DNA of 64,000 nucleotides from CAVYUC01 sp963783085 (GCA_963783085.1 CAWAMJ010000006.1:323977-387976), one strand, 5' to 3'. Shown: positions 1-9,725, numbered from the stretch's first letter. The notes: a model not told the origin generated them from the sequence alone. Program-made: numbers and translations.

Positions 1-2
1 TG

Positions 3-257
3 TACTGGGAATTTCCGGGGAACGGCGGCCAGCAGGCAGTGCGGTTTGGGAAATGGAAAGCCATGCGAAAAGACATTAAGAAAGGAAATATGAAGATTCA
101 GCTTTTCAACCTCGAGAACGATCCGCAGGAGCAAAAAAATGTAGCCGCGGAATACCCGGAGCTGGTGGAAAAAGCAGAGAAAATCATGAGAGAAGAACAT
201 GAGACACCTGAAAATGATCAGTTCAGGATTAATCAACTGGAAGAAGTACAGCAATAA
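3..257 (+). CDS. Sulfatase, C-terminal end (partial)
   Basis: The frame is open from the left edge, so only the last 84 residues are seen. They start with YWEFPGNGGQQAVRFGKWKA and continue with a NLENDPQEQKNVA stretch. Both are typical of the C-terminal subdomain of family S1 formylglycine-dependent sulfatases, where the D-P-x-E-x-x-N segment follows the last strands of the fold. The catalytic Cys/Ser motif lies outside the window. The neighbouring GH43, GH29 and CE1 genes suggest that it removes sulfate from a plant or algal glycan. It ends at a TAA, and the GH43 gene beyond runs towards it on the other strand. Confidence 0.8.
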   Translation, partial: YWEFPGNGGQQAVRFGKWKAMRKDIKKGNMKIQLFNLENDPQEQKNVAAEYPELVEKAEKIMREEHETPENDQFRINQLEEVQQ

Positions 258-385
258 AACCGGTGATTGAGTTATCTGTCCACGAACCAGATCCGGATGA
301 AACCAAAAATATTGCCGGCGATCATCCTGAAATTGTCAACAGCTTGATACCGTTGTGGGATTGTATAAATAACAAAAATTTATAG
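257..385 (+). pseudogene. Second sulfatase C-terminal tail (remnant)
   Basis: Directly after the sulfatase stop codon, a different frame is open up to TAG at 383-385. Its peptide contains DPDETKNIAGDHPEIVNSL and then IPLWD, which again resembles the C-terminal tail of an S1 sulfatase (D-P-x-E-x-x-N-x-A). It repeats the motif of the preceding 80 residues but has no start codon or body of its own. I read it as the leftover end of a second sulfatase gene, either after a deletion between two tandem sulfatases or after frameshift decay. Its stop overlaps the last bases of the convergent GH43 gene. Confidence 0.55.
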
Positions 386-1744
386 TTTTATAAACCTCAC
401 CCAGTCAACTTCCACGGGATTATCGCTTTTCGAAACGACTACCAAATTGTAGGTTCCACGTTTGATTTTGGAAACCGGCGCTTCAACAATTTTCCAACCG
501 GAATTTTCCGGAATTTCTATTTCTGAAAGCAATGGACCGCTGGCGTTGTCGAGCCGAATTTGTACTATTCCACCATTTTCTGATTTGGCATTCAACTGAA
601 TGGTTCTTGGGTTTTTACCTGAAAATTCAACGGAATTGTATTGAATCCATGCGCCGCTTTGGTCGAAGATTGTCTTCCATCCTTTAAATGTATCCGTTGA
701 ATCGAGCAAATCAATTTCTGAACCTTCGGCACTTTTTTGGCTGTACCGGTCAATTTGAATCTTGGCTGATGCCTCGGTTAAACCAACACCCCGTAATGTG
801 GGGATTACCTTTTGAATGGTACCGTCCGCTTTGAAGAATAAACTGTCTGCCCGGATTGAACGGTTCTTGTCGAAAGTTGGTGAATAATCGTTATGATGAT
901 AAAACAGGTACCACTGGTTGTTGTATTCAATAATCGAATGGTGATTTGTCCAGCAGCCGGTTGGCGATTCATCCATAATTACACCTGCAAATTTAAACGG
1001 GCCAAGCGGATTGTCACCGGTGGCATATTCAAGTCGTTCGGTTTTGTTTTCAACGTGCGGATATGTCATATAATAAATGCCGTTTCGTTCAAAAAGATAT
1101 GGTCCTTCTTTCAGACCTTTTTCCGGCAGTTCTTTTACAATTTGCGGTTCGGAATCCAGTTCCAGCATGTTTTCCTTCAGTCGGGCGACAAAAATATTTC
1201 CCAGCGACCAGTATAAATAAGCTTGCCCGTCATTATCGATAAATAAATTGGGGTCGATTCCATGAACACCTTCAATATTATTTGGTTGCGGGGTGTACGG
1301 ACCTTCTGGTTTACAGGCAACTGCAACGCCAATGCCAAACCCTTTTCTTCCATTCGGTCCGGTGACTTTTGTGTTTGCCGGAAAATAAAAATAGTACTTA
1401 CCGTTTCGTTCAATGCAATCGGGAGCCCACATGCTGTAAGTGGTGGAATCCACCCAATCTGCATCGTACTGGCTCACAATCACCCCATGGTCTGTCCAGC
1501 CGGTCAGGTTTTCCGAGGAAAAGACGTGGTAATCTTCCATACAAAACCAGTTTTCCCGCAGGTTTTTATTGGGTGGAGTCGGAATATCATGCGACGGGAA
1601 AATATATACTTTACCATTAAAAACCCTCGCTGTCGGATCAGCCGTAAACTGGTCACGGATTAATGGGTTTTGTGCAGATGCATTAGTTAATACAAATACA
1701 ATCAGGTTTATTATCAGCAGAAATCGAAAATGGTTGTTTTTCAT
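380..1744 (-). CDS. GH43 glycoside hydrolase with C-terminal CBM6
   Basis: Predicted secreted alpha-L-arabinofuranosidase or beta-xylosidase, 454 residues. I start at 1744 because this Met begins a signal peptide (MKNNHFRFLLIINLIVFVLT); the longer frame back to 1795 would overlap the upstream gene. The five-bladed propeller carries the GH43 triad: Asp36 in FTADPT (base), Asp164 in GIDPN (pKa modulator) and Glu213 in KEGPY (acid). From about residue 335 a beta-sandwich follows, with SGAWIQYNSVEF and ending VDWVRFIKL, which fits a CBM6 xylan-binding module. It is the last gene of the minus-strand cluster, 37 bases after another GH43. Substrate choice between arabinose and xylose cannot be read from the sequence. 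Confidence 0.88.
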   Translation of the reverse strand: MKNNHFRFLLIINLIVFVLTNASAQNPLIRDQFTADPTARVFNGKVYIFPSHDIPTPPNKNLRENWFCMEDYHVFSSENLTGWTDHGVIVSQYDADWVDSTTYSMWAPDCIERNGKYYFYFPANTKVTGPNGRKGFGIGVAVACKPEGPYTPQPNNIEGVHGIDPNLFIDNDGQAYLYWSLGNIFVARLKENMLELDSEPQIVKELPEKGLKEGPYLFERNGIYYMTYPHVENKTERLEYATGDNPLGPFKFAGVIMDESPTGCWTNHHSIIEYNNQWYLFYHHNDYSPTFDKNRSIRADSLFFKADGTIQKVIPTLRGVGLTEASAKIQIDRYSQKSAEGSEIDLLDSTDTFKGWKTIFDQSGAWIQYNSVEFSGKNPRTIQLNAKSENGGIVQIRLDNASGPLLSEIEIPENSGWKIVEAPVSKIKRGTYNLVVVSKSDNPVEVDWVRFIKL

Positions 1745-1781
1745 CGGTTTGATAATTTTTTCATCAGTTAATATATGAATG

Positions 1782-3350
1782 TTATTCAGAAGCATAGTCT
1801 ACCCTGAACCAGTCAAAGTCGACATATCCGCCGGGTTCTTTTGTTGCATAATTGAATAATGCGAACCGGTAGCCCATGAAATGGGGCAGCGTGTATTCCA
1901 TTTTCAAAGTGGAACCGATGGAATTCCAGTTGTTTTCGTCGAAACTGTACAAGAAACCGGCTGTATCTGTCCGTTTTCTGAAATCACATTTCGTTTTTAA
2001 ATAAACCATTTCCTGTGTCATTGGAATCTTTTCGATCTCAACGGGTTTTCCGGATTCGGTGCTGACCATTATAATTGATTTTGCCCCATTTTCAAATTTA
2101 ACTCCGACCTGGCCATATTTCTCCTGCAACAGCGCAAGGCCGGCAAAATCACCTTCTTTCATGTTTGAAACATCAATAGCGACCGAACCGACGCATCCCG
2201 TCCCAAAAGTACGTTGAGTCAGTGTGTTTCGGGCCATTACAAATGATGTATCAATGCGTTTAGTCGTCAGTCGCAGAAATCCTTTTCGTTCTGTTACCGA
2301 CCAGGAATGATTATCCGGATTGTGGTTCCATTGCCAAACAAGGGGAAGCGCAGGTTCTCCAATTTGCCGGTCAAATTCATCAGAAGCCACAATGCCGGGA
2401 ATTAAACTTTTATTAGCCGGCAGATTTTCCAGCACTTCGGGAACTTTTCTGTCTTCTCCCAAAACCGGCCAGTCGTTTGTCCATTTTACAGGAACGAGAT
2501 AAGGAATTCGGCCCACTGCGCCATGATCCTGAAACAAATAAGCAAACCACTTTCCTTCCGGAGTGTCGATGAGGCCTCCCTGGGCTACGCCTTTATCCTG
2601 CAAAGCGACCCGACCTTCATACGGGCCGGTAATTTTATCCGCCCGGTGAATAAGTACTGTTCGCATCCCATCCTGCGGCCATACAATGTTAAACAGGAAA
2701 TATTTGCCGTTCACTTTAAAAAGCTGTGAACCTTCGGCGCCAAGCATTATTCTGTTTCCAGCGGGTACGCTTGCATTTTCAATAAGAACCTTTTGAGTTT
2801 CCTCATTTATTCCGGAGAGGTCATTTTTTAATTCGGCAATAAACAGTTTACCGTTCCCCCAAATCATGTAAATGCGGCCATCGTCATCGAAAAACAGAGA
2901 ATTGTCGTGCAGGGCAGGGTGGAAGGAAATTCTTTTCCAGGAGCCTTTTTCAATATCGTCAGTGGAATAGATATAAGTTTTTCCGGTTGTCTGGGCGAAT
3001 GTGGAAACATAGTAAATTCCATCGTGGTAGCGTAAGCTGCTGGCCCACGAACCTCGTCCGTATGAACTTTTCCCGTTTTCGAGATTCAGCGCATCAACAT
3101 TTGCCAGCGTATCGTAAGCATAATTTACAATTTGCCAGTTGACCAAATCGTTTGATTTCATTATCGGTACTCCCGGGCTCATGTGCATTGTGGTGCTGCT
3201 CATGTAATAATTGTTGCCTACCCGAATCATCGACAAGTCGGGAACATCGGCAAATATAATCGGGTTACGGGCAGATTTTGAACTATCCTGCGCCTGTAGA
3301 AACATCCCTGAACCAAAGGTCAACGCAAACAAAATTATGAGATTCTTCAT
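1782..3350 (-). CDS. GH43 beta-xylosidase / arabinofuranosidase family protein
   Basis: 522 residues, exported through the signal peptide MKNLIILFALTFGSGMFLQA, which is why I start at 3350; an in-frame Met at 3371 is also possible. The N-terminal GH43 propeller shows Asp38 (VPDLS), Asp149 (LHDNS) and Glu206 (GAEGSQ) at the catalytic positions, and the segment SSTTMHMSPGVPIMKSNDLV typical of the xylosidase-like GH43 subfamilies. From about residue 330 a second domain (SDEFDRQIGEPALPLVWQWN onward, ending YVDFDWFRV) matches the concanavalin-like C-terminal domain found in GH43 beta-xylosidases, which helps to form the active-site pocket. It sits between another GH43 and an esterase on the same strand and is probably co-transcribed with them. 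Confidence 0.88.
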   Translation of the reverse strand: MKNLIILFALTFGSGMFLQAQDSSKSARNPIIFADVPDLSMIRVGNNYYMSSTTMHMSPGVPIMKSNDLVNWQIVNYAYDTLANVDALNLENGKSSYGRGSWASSLRYHDGIYYVSTFAQTTGKTYIYSTDDIEKGSWKRISFHPALHDNSLFFDDDGRIYMIWGNGKLFIAELKNDLSGINEETQKVLIENASVPAGNRIMLGAEGSQLFKVNGKYFLFNIVWPQDGMRTVLIHRADKITGPYEGRVALQDKGVAQGGLIDTPEGKWFAYLFQDHGAVGRIPYLVPVKWTNDWPVLGEDRKVPEVLENLPANKSLIPGIVASDEFDRQIGEPALPLVWQWNHNPDNHSWSVTERKGFLRLTTKRIDTSFVMARNTLTQRTFGTGCVGSVAIDVSNMKEGDFAGLALLQEKYGQVGVKFENGAKSIIMVSTESGKPVEIEKIPMTQEMVYLKTKCDFRKRTDTAGFLYSFDENNWNSIGSTLKMEYTLPHFMGYRFALFNYATKEPGGYVDFDWFRVDYASE

Positions 3351-3405
3351 TTTGTAAATATTAATTTTCATGGGAAACCTTAAAAAGAGGAGTATGAAAA
3401 TTTTT

Positions 3406-4551
3406 TTACTTAAAGATTTGTGGTGCAAATTCATTGAGGGCTCTGCGCCAGGTCAGCCATTCATGGGCAGTTCCCTGCGATTCATGAAAAACAATATTTT
3501 TGATTCCATGACTCTTCAGCGTTTCAACAAGTTCCTTTGGATTTCGTTCTTCCGTTCCGGTACTGATGAAAAACAGTTTTATCTGGTTGTTGAATTCATC
3601 TGCATTTTTAAATAAACCATTGAAAGCATTTTCTATTTTATCGTCACCGCGCACAAACAATCCGCTGAAGGTACCCATCCATCCAAATTTGTCCATGTTG
3701 CCGGAAACAGTTAAACAGGTTTGAAACCCTCCTCTTGACAACCCTGCCATTGCCCTGTGTTCTTTGTCAGTATAGGTTCGGAATGTTTTGTCAATAAAAG
3801 GGATGAGATTTTTTGCATAGATTTCTGAAATATCACCCGAAGCCTCCCGGATATCCGGATTGGTTTTAACATCGCCACTTGGCATCACCACAATCATTGG
3901 CACAGCTTTTCCTGAAGCAATCAAATCATCCATAATATTTGCCATATGCCCCTGAACGGACCAGCCGTTTTCGTCTTCACCCCAGCCATGCACAAGGTAA
4001 AGAACCGGATACTTTTTATCAGAATTCTGTTCATATTCTGCAGGAACATAAACATTGATATGACGTTCCAAACCGTTAATGTCCGACCAGTATTGAATGG
4101 AACGGATATGCCCATGGGGAATGCTGTTGTTGAACCGGTAATAATCACCCTCTGGTCCTTCCGGTATTTCTATACCTGAATTTTCCCAGTTGCTGCCAAA
4201 AAAAGCTTCGCTGTTACGGTCCATTACAGTTGCCCCGTTTATTTTGATTCCGTAATAGTGAAACCCAACTACCAGTGGTTCAGTGGTTATCCACCAAACC
4301 CCGTTTTCATCTTTTTTCATATCGTGTACTCCTCCCAGGTTCAATTGTACAGAGTCAGCATCGGGAGCTGCAACTCTGAAAATTGCCCGGCGTGTTTCTG
4401 CATTTACTCCCGGATATGTGGAAATGAATGTGTTTGTTGAAGCCGGTTTAAAACCTTCAGGAAGTGGCTCGATTTCCGGCATTCTGTTAAACTGGGCTGA
4501 TGCAATTCCGCAAAAAAGAATTGCTGCTAAAGCAAATGTTACTTTTTTCAT
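3406..4551 (-). CDS. CE1-type esterase with N-terminal E-set domain
   Basis: 381 residues. The signal peptide is residues 1-20 (ends GIASAQ). Residues about 45-130 form an immunoglobulin-like E-set/CBM48-type domain (FRVAAPDADSVQLNLGG), followed by an alpha/beta hydrolase of the esterase D/CE1 family. The nucleophile is Ser272 in GLSRGG, the oxyanion region is LVHGWGEDENGW, and the catalytic His is probably His363 in GTAHEW. Enzymes with this layout remove feruloyl or acetyl groups from xylan. Between GH43 genes, it would strip acyl decorations so that the glycosidases can act. Whether the leaving group is ferulate or acetate is not decided by the sequence. Confidence 0.85.
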   Translation of the reverse strand: MKKVTFALAAILFCGIASAQFNRMPEIEPLPEGFKPASTNTFISTYPGVNAETRRAIFRVAAPDADSVQLNLGGVHDMKKDENGVWWITTEPLVVGFHYYGIKINGATVMDRNSEAFFGSNWENSGIEIPEGPEGDYYRFNNSIPHGHIRSIQYWSDINGLERHINVYVPAEYEQNSDKKYPVLYLVHGWGEDENGWSVQGHMANIMDDLIASGKAVPMIVVMPSGDVKTNPDIREASGDISEIYAKNLIPFIDKTFRTYTDKEHRAMAGLSRGGFQTCLTVSGNMDKFGWMGTFSGLFVRGDDKIENAFNGLFKNADEFNNQIKLFFISTGTEERNPKELVETLKSHGIKNIVFHESQGTAHEWLTWRRALNEFAPQIFK

Positions 4552-4610
4552 GAGTCGTTGTTGTTAGTTAAACTGTATTTAATATCATTTAACAAGTTAT
4601 GAAAGAAGAT

Positions 4611-6728
4611 TTAATTTGTTATTAAATCCACTTCTGCATATCCAGTGTTGGCATTGTTTTCTGTGTTTTGCAGCGCTTTGAATTTTATATAACGTGCTTT
4701 TACCGGTTCAAACTTTTTAATTTGCCATAAGGGATTATTTTTGATGTTGGAGAATTCACCTTTACTAACCAATTTCCAGGTGATGTTATTACCTGAAACA
4801 TAAAACTCGTAGTCAGTAATTATTCCCGGCCCCCATAATACCATATCGGGATGATACCTGAATCCGCTGAGAATTAATTCATTTCCTAAATCAATGACAA
4901 GGTCAACTGGCAGTTTTTTATCCTCATTCTGGTGCCATGCTGTTTTTGTATCTCCATCCAAAACTGCATATGCCTTCTCATCATTGCCTAAAATCTTCCA
5001 GTTTTTACGAGGAAGGTCAAATTCCTCTTCTGTTACCGGACTGCTTTTGCCTGAGGCCGGTTCATAAGCAATTGCGGTTACCTTTATTTTTCCTTCCGTT
5101 GGAAAAGGTTCACTATATTTTTTTGAATCATTTGTTGGAACAGTACCATCGAGCGAGTAATAAACTTCAGATTCATTATCGGCAGGAATAATAATTACTT
5201 CACCTGTCTGATTACGGATAATTTCAGGTGGGGTCAATATTTGTGGCGCATTATAAACCCCAACAGTTGAAATTACAGGGCAGGCTTTTGACCCGGTAAT
5301 ATTAAAACGAAGTTGTGTAGCAGTTACAGCAGGAAAACGAAGGATGCGTTTATATCCTATTGTAGTTGCTTTTGTGATTTCCTGCCAGTTTTCGTCGACC
5401 AATGCTTCAACAGTAAAAGTTTTCACCCGTTGCCCTAAACGTATGTATTCCTGAGCCAGAAAGCGGTTAAAAGTGGTTGGTTTTTCAAAATCGATGGTAA
5501 GTGAAGCTGTTTTTATATTATCGTCGGTGGTCCAATAGGTGTTTTCGTCATTGTCGGTTGCTTTATATGCTCCAAATTTTTTTGCATTTCCCCTTGTATT
5601 CGATGCTACAACCTTTGCATTTTCAATTAGATTTACAGCAAAAGCTTCTTTTACTGATGTTGCAAAATCAAGTGCTGCTTTTTCATCGTTTGGATGAATC
5701 AAACCATTTGGCATTATTGGAAAATTGAGAAGTAGTGTTGCATTTCGGCCAATAGAATTGTAGTATGTATCCATCAATTGCGGCAAAGTTTTTACTTTGG
5801 AATCTTCGCCGGGATGATAAAACCATTCCGGACGAATGGAAGTATTTACTTCAGCAGGCACCCACGAATCCCCGTTTTCAACACCATAATGCAACATATT
5901 GTAAGGTACATCGCCTGTGGCATTCAGCAAACTCCAGTTGGTTTCCCCAACATAACCTGCTTCGGTACCAACCCAGCGCAGGTCTGCCCTGTCACCACCA
6001 TCGTTCCAGATAACAATGTCAGGTTGTAATTCGCGAACAAGTTTGTAGGTATTTTTCCAGTCGTAGTATGTGGTTCGGTCAATTTTCCGGTTTTCATTTG
6101 CTCCCCCGTAATAACCTGTTCCTCCATTTGCACCATCATACCAAACTTCAAAAATATCACCATAGTTGGTGAGTAGCTCAGTGAGCTGATTTCTAAAATA
6201 AGTGATGTATTCAGGCTTTCCATAATCTGCATAGTTCCTGTCCCATGGAGATAAATAAATGCCCAGTTTTAAACCGTATTCTTTACATGCATCAGCCAGT
6301 TCTCGAATAACATCGCCTTTACCGTCTTTCCACGGCGCATTTTTTACCGAATATTCGGTAAATTCCGAAGGCCAGAGACAAAATCCGCAATGGTGTTTTG
6401 CTGTGATAATGATTCCCTTCATACCGGCTTCCTTGCATGTTTGTGCCCACTGACGGGCATCCAGTTCAGTGGGATTAAACAGGTTCACATCTTCATCTCC
6501 ATAGCCCCACGACTGATTGGTATATGTATTTAAAGAGAAATGGATAAACGCATAGTATTCCATTTCCTGCCAGCGCAATTGATTCTCCGAAGGAACCGGG
6601 CCAAACGGAGCAGGTGGTTTGGTATTAGAGCAGCTTAAGCTGAAAAGAATAAGGATTGCGGGTATCAGGAATTTTTTGATGAATTCAGGTTTGCCTTTTT
6701 TATACTTCAGTGATAATTTGTTGTCCAT
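4611..6728 (-). CDS. GH29 alpha-L-fucosidase with two discoidin-like domains
   Basis: 705 residues, predicted lipoprotein: a hydrophobic stretch ends in LFSLSC with the acylated Cys at 33. The GH29 barrel spans about 45-370. It has the substrate-binding TAKHHCGFCLWPS segment and the nucleophile Asp198 in FEVWYDGANGG. Next come an F5/8 type C (discoidin, CBM32-like) domain around 380-490, a short chitobiase-like beta domain (VYYSLDGTVPTNDSKKYSEP, about 500-565), and a second discoidin-like domain from about 580 to the end. The protein should release terminal L-fucose at the cell surface. It lies between a CE1 esterase and a GH43 gene, which implies a fucosylated substrate. Confidence 0.9.
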   Translation of the reverse strand: MDNKLSLKYKKGKPEFIKKFLIPAILILFSLSCSNTKPPAPFGPVPSENQLRWQEMEYYAFIHFSLNTYTNQSWGYGDEDVNLFNPTELDARQWAQTCKEAGMKGIIITAKHHCGFCLWPSEFTEYSVKNAPWKDGKGDVIRELADACKEYGLKLGIYLSPWDRNYADYGKPEYITYFRNQLTELLTNYGDIFEVWYDGANGGTGYYGGANENRKIDRTTYYDWKNTYKLVRELQPDIVIWNDGGDRADLRWVGTEAGYVGETNWSLLNATGDVPYNMLHYGVENGDSWVPAEVNTSIRPEWFYHPGEDSKVKTLPQLMDTYYNSIGRNATLLLNFPIMPNGLIHPNDEKAALDFATSVKEAFAVNLIENAKVVASNTRGNAKKFGAYKATDNDENTYWTTDDNIKTASLTIDFEKPTTFNRFLAQEYIRLGQRVKTFTVEALVDENWQEITKATTIGYKRILRFPAVTATQLRFNITGSKACPVISTVGVYNAPQILTPPEIIRNQTGEVIIIPADNESEVYYSLDGTVPTNDSKKYSEPFPTEGKIKVTAIAYEPASGKSSPVTEEEFDLPRKNWKILGNDEKAYAVLDGDTKTAWHQNEDKKLPVDLVIDLGNELILSGFRYHPDMVLWGPGIITDYEFYVSGNNITWKLVSKGEFSNIKNNPLWQIKKFEPVKARYIKFKALQNTENNANTGYAEVDLITN

Positions 6729-6804
6729 TTATTACTAATTACTATGATTGAAAAAATGCTTCGATTTTGATTCTTTTTCGGATATGTTCAAAATTTGCTC
6801 TTGC

Positions 6805-8562
6805 TTATTCGGGTACTGCATCATTTGCGGATGTTGCATACAATCCCAGCAAACAGCCTGTAAATCCGCCTGCAACATCAGTTGAAAGGATATCACCCGA
6901 AACTGTTCCTCCCAGGATTTCAAAATCAGTTCTGTTGGTTGAATATGAAAATTCGTATTTATCTCCATCAGCTGAAACCTGCAAACGAATGGGGTTGCTG
7001 ATATCAATTTTAGTACTGCCAATAATTTCTGAATTTGTTTCGCGGCTTCTTCTTTCTCTCCTGTTTTTTTGCAGCAACAGGTAATAGTCACTTCCCTTTT
7101 TCGTAATTCCGAAAACATAATTGAACCCTTCGCTTTGCAGGGCAACTATTCCTGCAAGATCTTTTTCTGTTTTCGGATTGTAATCCATGGTTACAGCACA
7201 GGAAAAATTGTTGTGCATTTGCCTGAGGAAAAGTGTTGATGTTGGAGCCACCTGCTTTATATTGTTTGCCATTGGATTAATATGTAATCCATTTTTGGTT
7301 ACTTCGGTAAATACGTTGTGAGGACCACGCAAGCCAATCCAACGGGAATCAAGTTTTACGGAAGTAAAATCATCTTTAAATGTAAAATTTCCATTCGGGA
7401 CAAAACCCTCCCGTCCGGTATTATTTTCCACACCTTTGGGTAGTTTAAGTTTTGGTTCAAGTGGAATAAGGCCGTTTTCAAAGACCGGAAATTCACCCGA
7501 CCAGTCAACCGGTAAAATAAATGTTTCTCTTCCTGTATTTACCCTGTTTTCCTCGTTTGGCCGAACAGCAAGAAAAACCCCGTAATATTTCCCCCCCGGA
7601 CCTTCAATAAGGTCGGCATGGCCTGCCCAATCCACTTTATTTTTCCGGTCCTTCGGAAAGTACCTTTGGGTAAGAATCGGATTATTTGGCGCTGGAATAA
7701 AAGGGCCTTTCGGGCTGTCGCTTTTAAAAATCACCTCGCTGTGCCAGCCACCGGTTCCTCCTTCGGCACACATCAAATAGTATTTGCCGTTCTTTTTATA
7801 TAAATGAGGTGCTTCAATCCAAATGGGCTTTTGGGAAAGGTCAACACCCCCGTTTACAATTATTTTATCGGTTCCTGCAATTACCTGGTCTTCATTTAAA
7901 TCGTATTCCCAGATTTTAATTACACGGTGACCATTATATAATTCCGTGCCTGGGTCAGGTGCGTCATTATGAACAACATACGCCTTTCCATCATCATCAA
8001 AGAAAACAGATGGATCAATTCCATTGAAATTTAATTTTTTAGGTTCGCCCCAGCCTTTAAACGGATCTTTTGTTTTTACGATAATGTTTCCCAGTCCACC
8101 GGTAAAAGCAGTAACAATCATATAAAAGGTATCGTTGTGAGGATTATAGGTAATTCCCGGGGCATAAATACCCGCACTGATTCCGCAGTCATGTACATCG
8201 AAGTAGGAAGGATCATCAAGAACACCGCCAAGAGAGGTCCAGTTCACCAAATCTTTGGAATGAAAAACTGGTACTCCGGGAAACATAGCAAAAGATGAGC
8301 ATACAAGAAAATAATCATCCCCTTTTTTTGTAATCGCCGGATCGGGATAACAACCCTGGAGTATTGGATTATAAAATTCATCTTCATCTAAAGAATAATT
8401 TTTGTATACCTGATCGTCACCCTTGTAAACGAAATCTGAAAATACAGGGGAATTGTCTGACAGCTTTTTCTGAGCATAAATTCCGGAAGACATAATTATA
8501 ATCATCAACGAGAGAATAAACGGAAGCGTTTTTAATTTAAAATTGAATTGATTTATTTTCAT
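6805..8562 (-). CDS. GH43 glycoside hydrolase with beta-xylosidase C-terminal domain
   Basis: 585 residues with an N-terminal hydrophobic signal (residues 12-30, ends GIYAQ). After about 60 linker residues the GH43 propeller begins at NPILQGCYPDPAI. Catalytic residues are Asp74 (YPDPA), Asp183 (GIDPS) and Glu250 (WIEAPH). The FAMFPGVPVFHSKDLVNWTS segment is characteristic of xylan beta-1,4-xylosidase-type GH43s. A second beta-sandwich begins around residue 405 (FTFKDDFTSVKLDSRWIGLR) and matches the GH43 C-terminal concanavalin-like domain. It lies 76 bases upstream of the GH29 gene on the same strand and probably acts on xylo-oligosaccharides in the periplasm. Confidence 0.9.
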   Translation of the reverse strand: MKINQFNFKLKTLPFILSLMIIIMSSGIYAQKKLSDNSPVFSDFVYKGDDQVYKNYSLDEDEFYNPILQGCYPDPAITKKGDDYFLVCSSFAMFPGVPVFHSKDLVNWTSLGGVLDDPSYFDVHDCGISAGIYAPGITYNPHNDTFYMIVTAFTGGLGNIIVKTKDPFKGWGEPKKLNFNGIDPSVFFDDDGKAYVVHNDAPDPGTELYNGHRVIKIWEYDLNEDQVIAGTDKIIVNGGVDLSQKPIWIEAPHLYKKNGKYYLMCAEGGTGGWHSEVIFKSDSPKGPFIPAPNNPILTQRYFPKDRKNKVDWAGHADLIEGPGGKYYGVFLAVRPNEENRVNTGRETFILPVDWSGEFPVFENGLIPLEPKLKLPKGVENNTGREGFVPNGNFTFKDDFTSVKLDSRWIGLRGPHNVFTEVTKNGLHINPMANNIKQVAPTSTLFLRQMHNNFSCAVTMDYNPKTEKDLAGIVALQSEGFNYVFGITKKGSDYYLLLQKNRRERRSRETNSEIIGSTKIDISNPIRLQVSADGDKYEFSYSTNRTDFEILGGTVSGDILSTDVAGGFTGCLLGLYATSANDAVPE

Positions 8563-8607
8563 TTTTCTTACAACTTAGTTTAAATATTTAAAAATCATTG
8601 TTCAGGA

Positions 8608-9444
8608 TTATTTAAAAATTAAAAGGGCAAAATGATACAACCCGCTTTTCCAGACCTTGAAATCGTGAACACCATCCGGCACAACAGAATAAACATGCGA
8701 TACATTGTTGGATTCCAGGTAATCGTGTGTACGTTTGCTGATGTTTATTAAACGATCCTTATCGCCACATGAAATCCATAGAAGTTCCAGTTTTTTCTTT
8801 ACCACCTCTGGATTGGGAACCAGTTCCTCCGGACTTTTTGTATTAGGCGCCGATGAAAAACCACCTATCCAGGCAAATGTACCGGGATTGCCAAGCCCGA
8901 AATTCAAAGCTTGCCCCCCTCCCATCGATAATCCGGCAATGGCACGATGTTTAGGGTCTTTTATTACCGGATAATTATTTTCGATAAAGGGAATCAGGTC
9001 GTTTAGCAAATCTTCTTCGAATGTTGCAAAAGCTTCCACTTTATCCTGAGCAAATACATTTCCCGTTGCCCGATCATCTTTCATCGCCCGGCCGTTTGGC
9101 ATGACTACAATCATTGGCTCCAGGTTATTTTCCGCATAAAGATTGTCGAGGATTATTTCAGGGTGCCCGCCGCGGAGCCATTCGTATTCATCGCCGCCGA
9201 TGCCGTGCAAAAGATAAAGTACCGGATATTTTTTATTTATCGTAAATCCTGGTGTTGTATAAATAAGTGCATTCCTTTCAGTGCCAACGGTGGTTGATTT
9301 ATAGGTGATTGTATCCAGTGTTCCATGAGAAATATTCTCCCGGAAAGTATCGAATCCGTCTGGTGGTGGATCAATATGATTTTGTGCAAAAGCAACTGAA
9401 CCTGTCAGGAAGAAAATAAAGAACAGTGTTATAAATTTTTTCAT
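8608..9444 (-). CDS. CE1-type esterase (feruloyl/acetyl xylan esterase-like)
   Basis: 278 residues: a signal peptide of 20 residues (ends GSVAFA) and a single alpha/beta hydrolase domain of the esterase D/CE1 family. The nucleophile is Ser173 in GLSMGGG, an acidic residue lies in SCGDKDR (about 228-230), and His260 is in PDGVHDF. The YLLHGIGGDEYEW motif supplies the oxyanion hole. Unlike the other esterase of the cluster it has no N-terminal E-set domain, so the two probably differ in substrate or position on the glycan chain. It is 45 bases upstream of a GH43 gene on the same strand. Confidence 0.87.
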   Translation of the reverse strand: MKKFITLFFIFFLTGSVAFAQNHIDPPPDGFDTFRENISHGTLDTITYKSTTVGTERNALIYTTPGFTINKKYPVLYLLHGIGGDEYEWLRGGHPEIILDNLYAENNLEPMIVVMPNGRAMKDDRATGNVFAQDKVEAFATFEEDLLNDLIPFIENNYPVIKDPKHRAIAGLSMGGGQALNFGLGNPGTFAWIGGFSSAPNTKSPEELVPNPEVVKKKLELLWISCGDKDRLINISKRTHDYLESNNVSHVYSVVPDGVHDFKVWKSGLYHFALLIFK

Positions 9445-9476
9445 TATTAATGGATTTATGTTTCGTATCTGATTAA

Positions 9477-9686
9477 TTACTTTTGTTTTACAGCTTTTGG
9501 CAAATAAGTATCCAGCTTATAACATATTGTATCACCGGCAGTCTTTCCAGTTATCCTTATTTTACGAGAAAAGCTAACAGTTTGGAAAGAAGAAGAATCA
9601 TTTTTTGCTTCATAGCCGGTTACTTTTAGACGATAAGGTTTCGATTTAAAAATGACTAAATATCTGAAAAATAATATATCCTGCAA
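9477..9686 (-). pseudogene. Possible 3' remnant of an unrecognised exported protein
   Basis: A 69-codon open frame with no ATG (it could only begin at TTG). The second half, SFSRKIRITGKTAGDTICYK and then LDTYLPKAVKQK, looks like the final strands of a beta-rich secreted enzyme. I cannot assign a family. It lies just upstream of a CE1 gene in the glycosidase cluster and next to intergenic hairpin repeats, which fits a gene mostly lost by deletion. It could also be a chance frame. Confidence 0.25.
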
Positions 9687-9725
9687 ATTTACATTATTTC
9701 AAAGGATTTGGGGTTTGTTGCCTTA

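Noticed and set aside
893..1778. Several plus-strand open frames opposite the first GH43
   Set aside because: Antisense shadows without family similarity, signal or spacing of real genes.
1745..1795. Extended start of the first GH43
   Set aside because: The extension precedes a good signal peptide and overlaps the upstream gene; the internal Met at 1744 is preferred.
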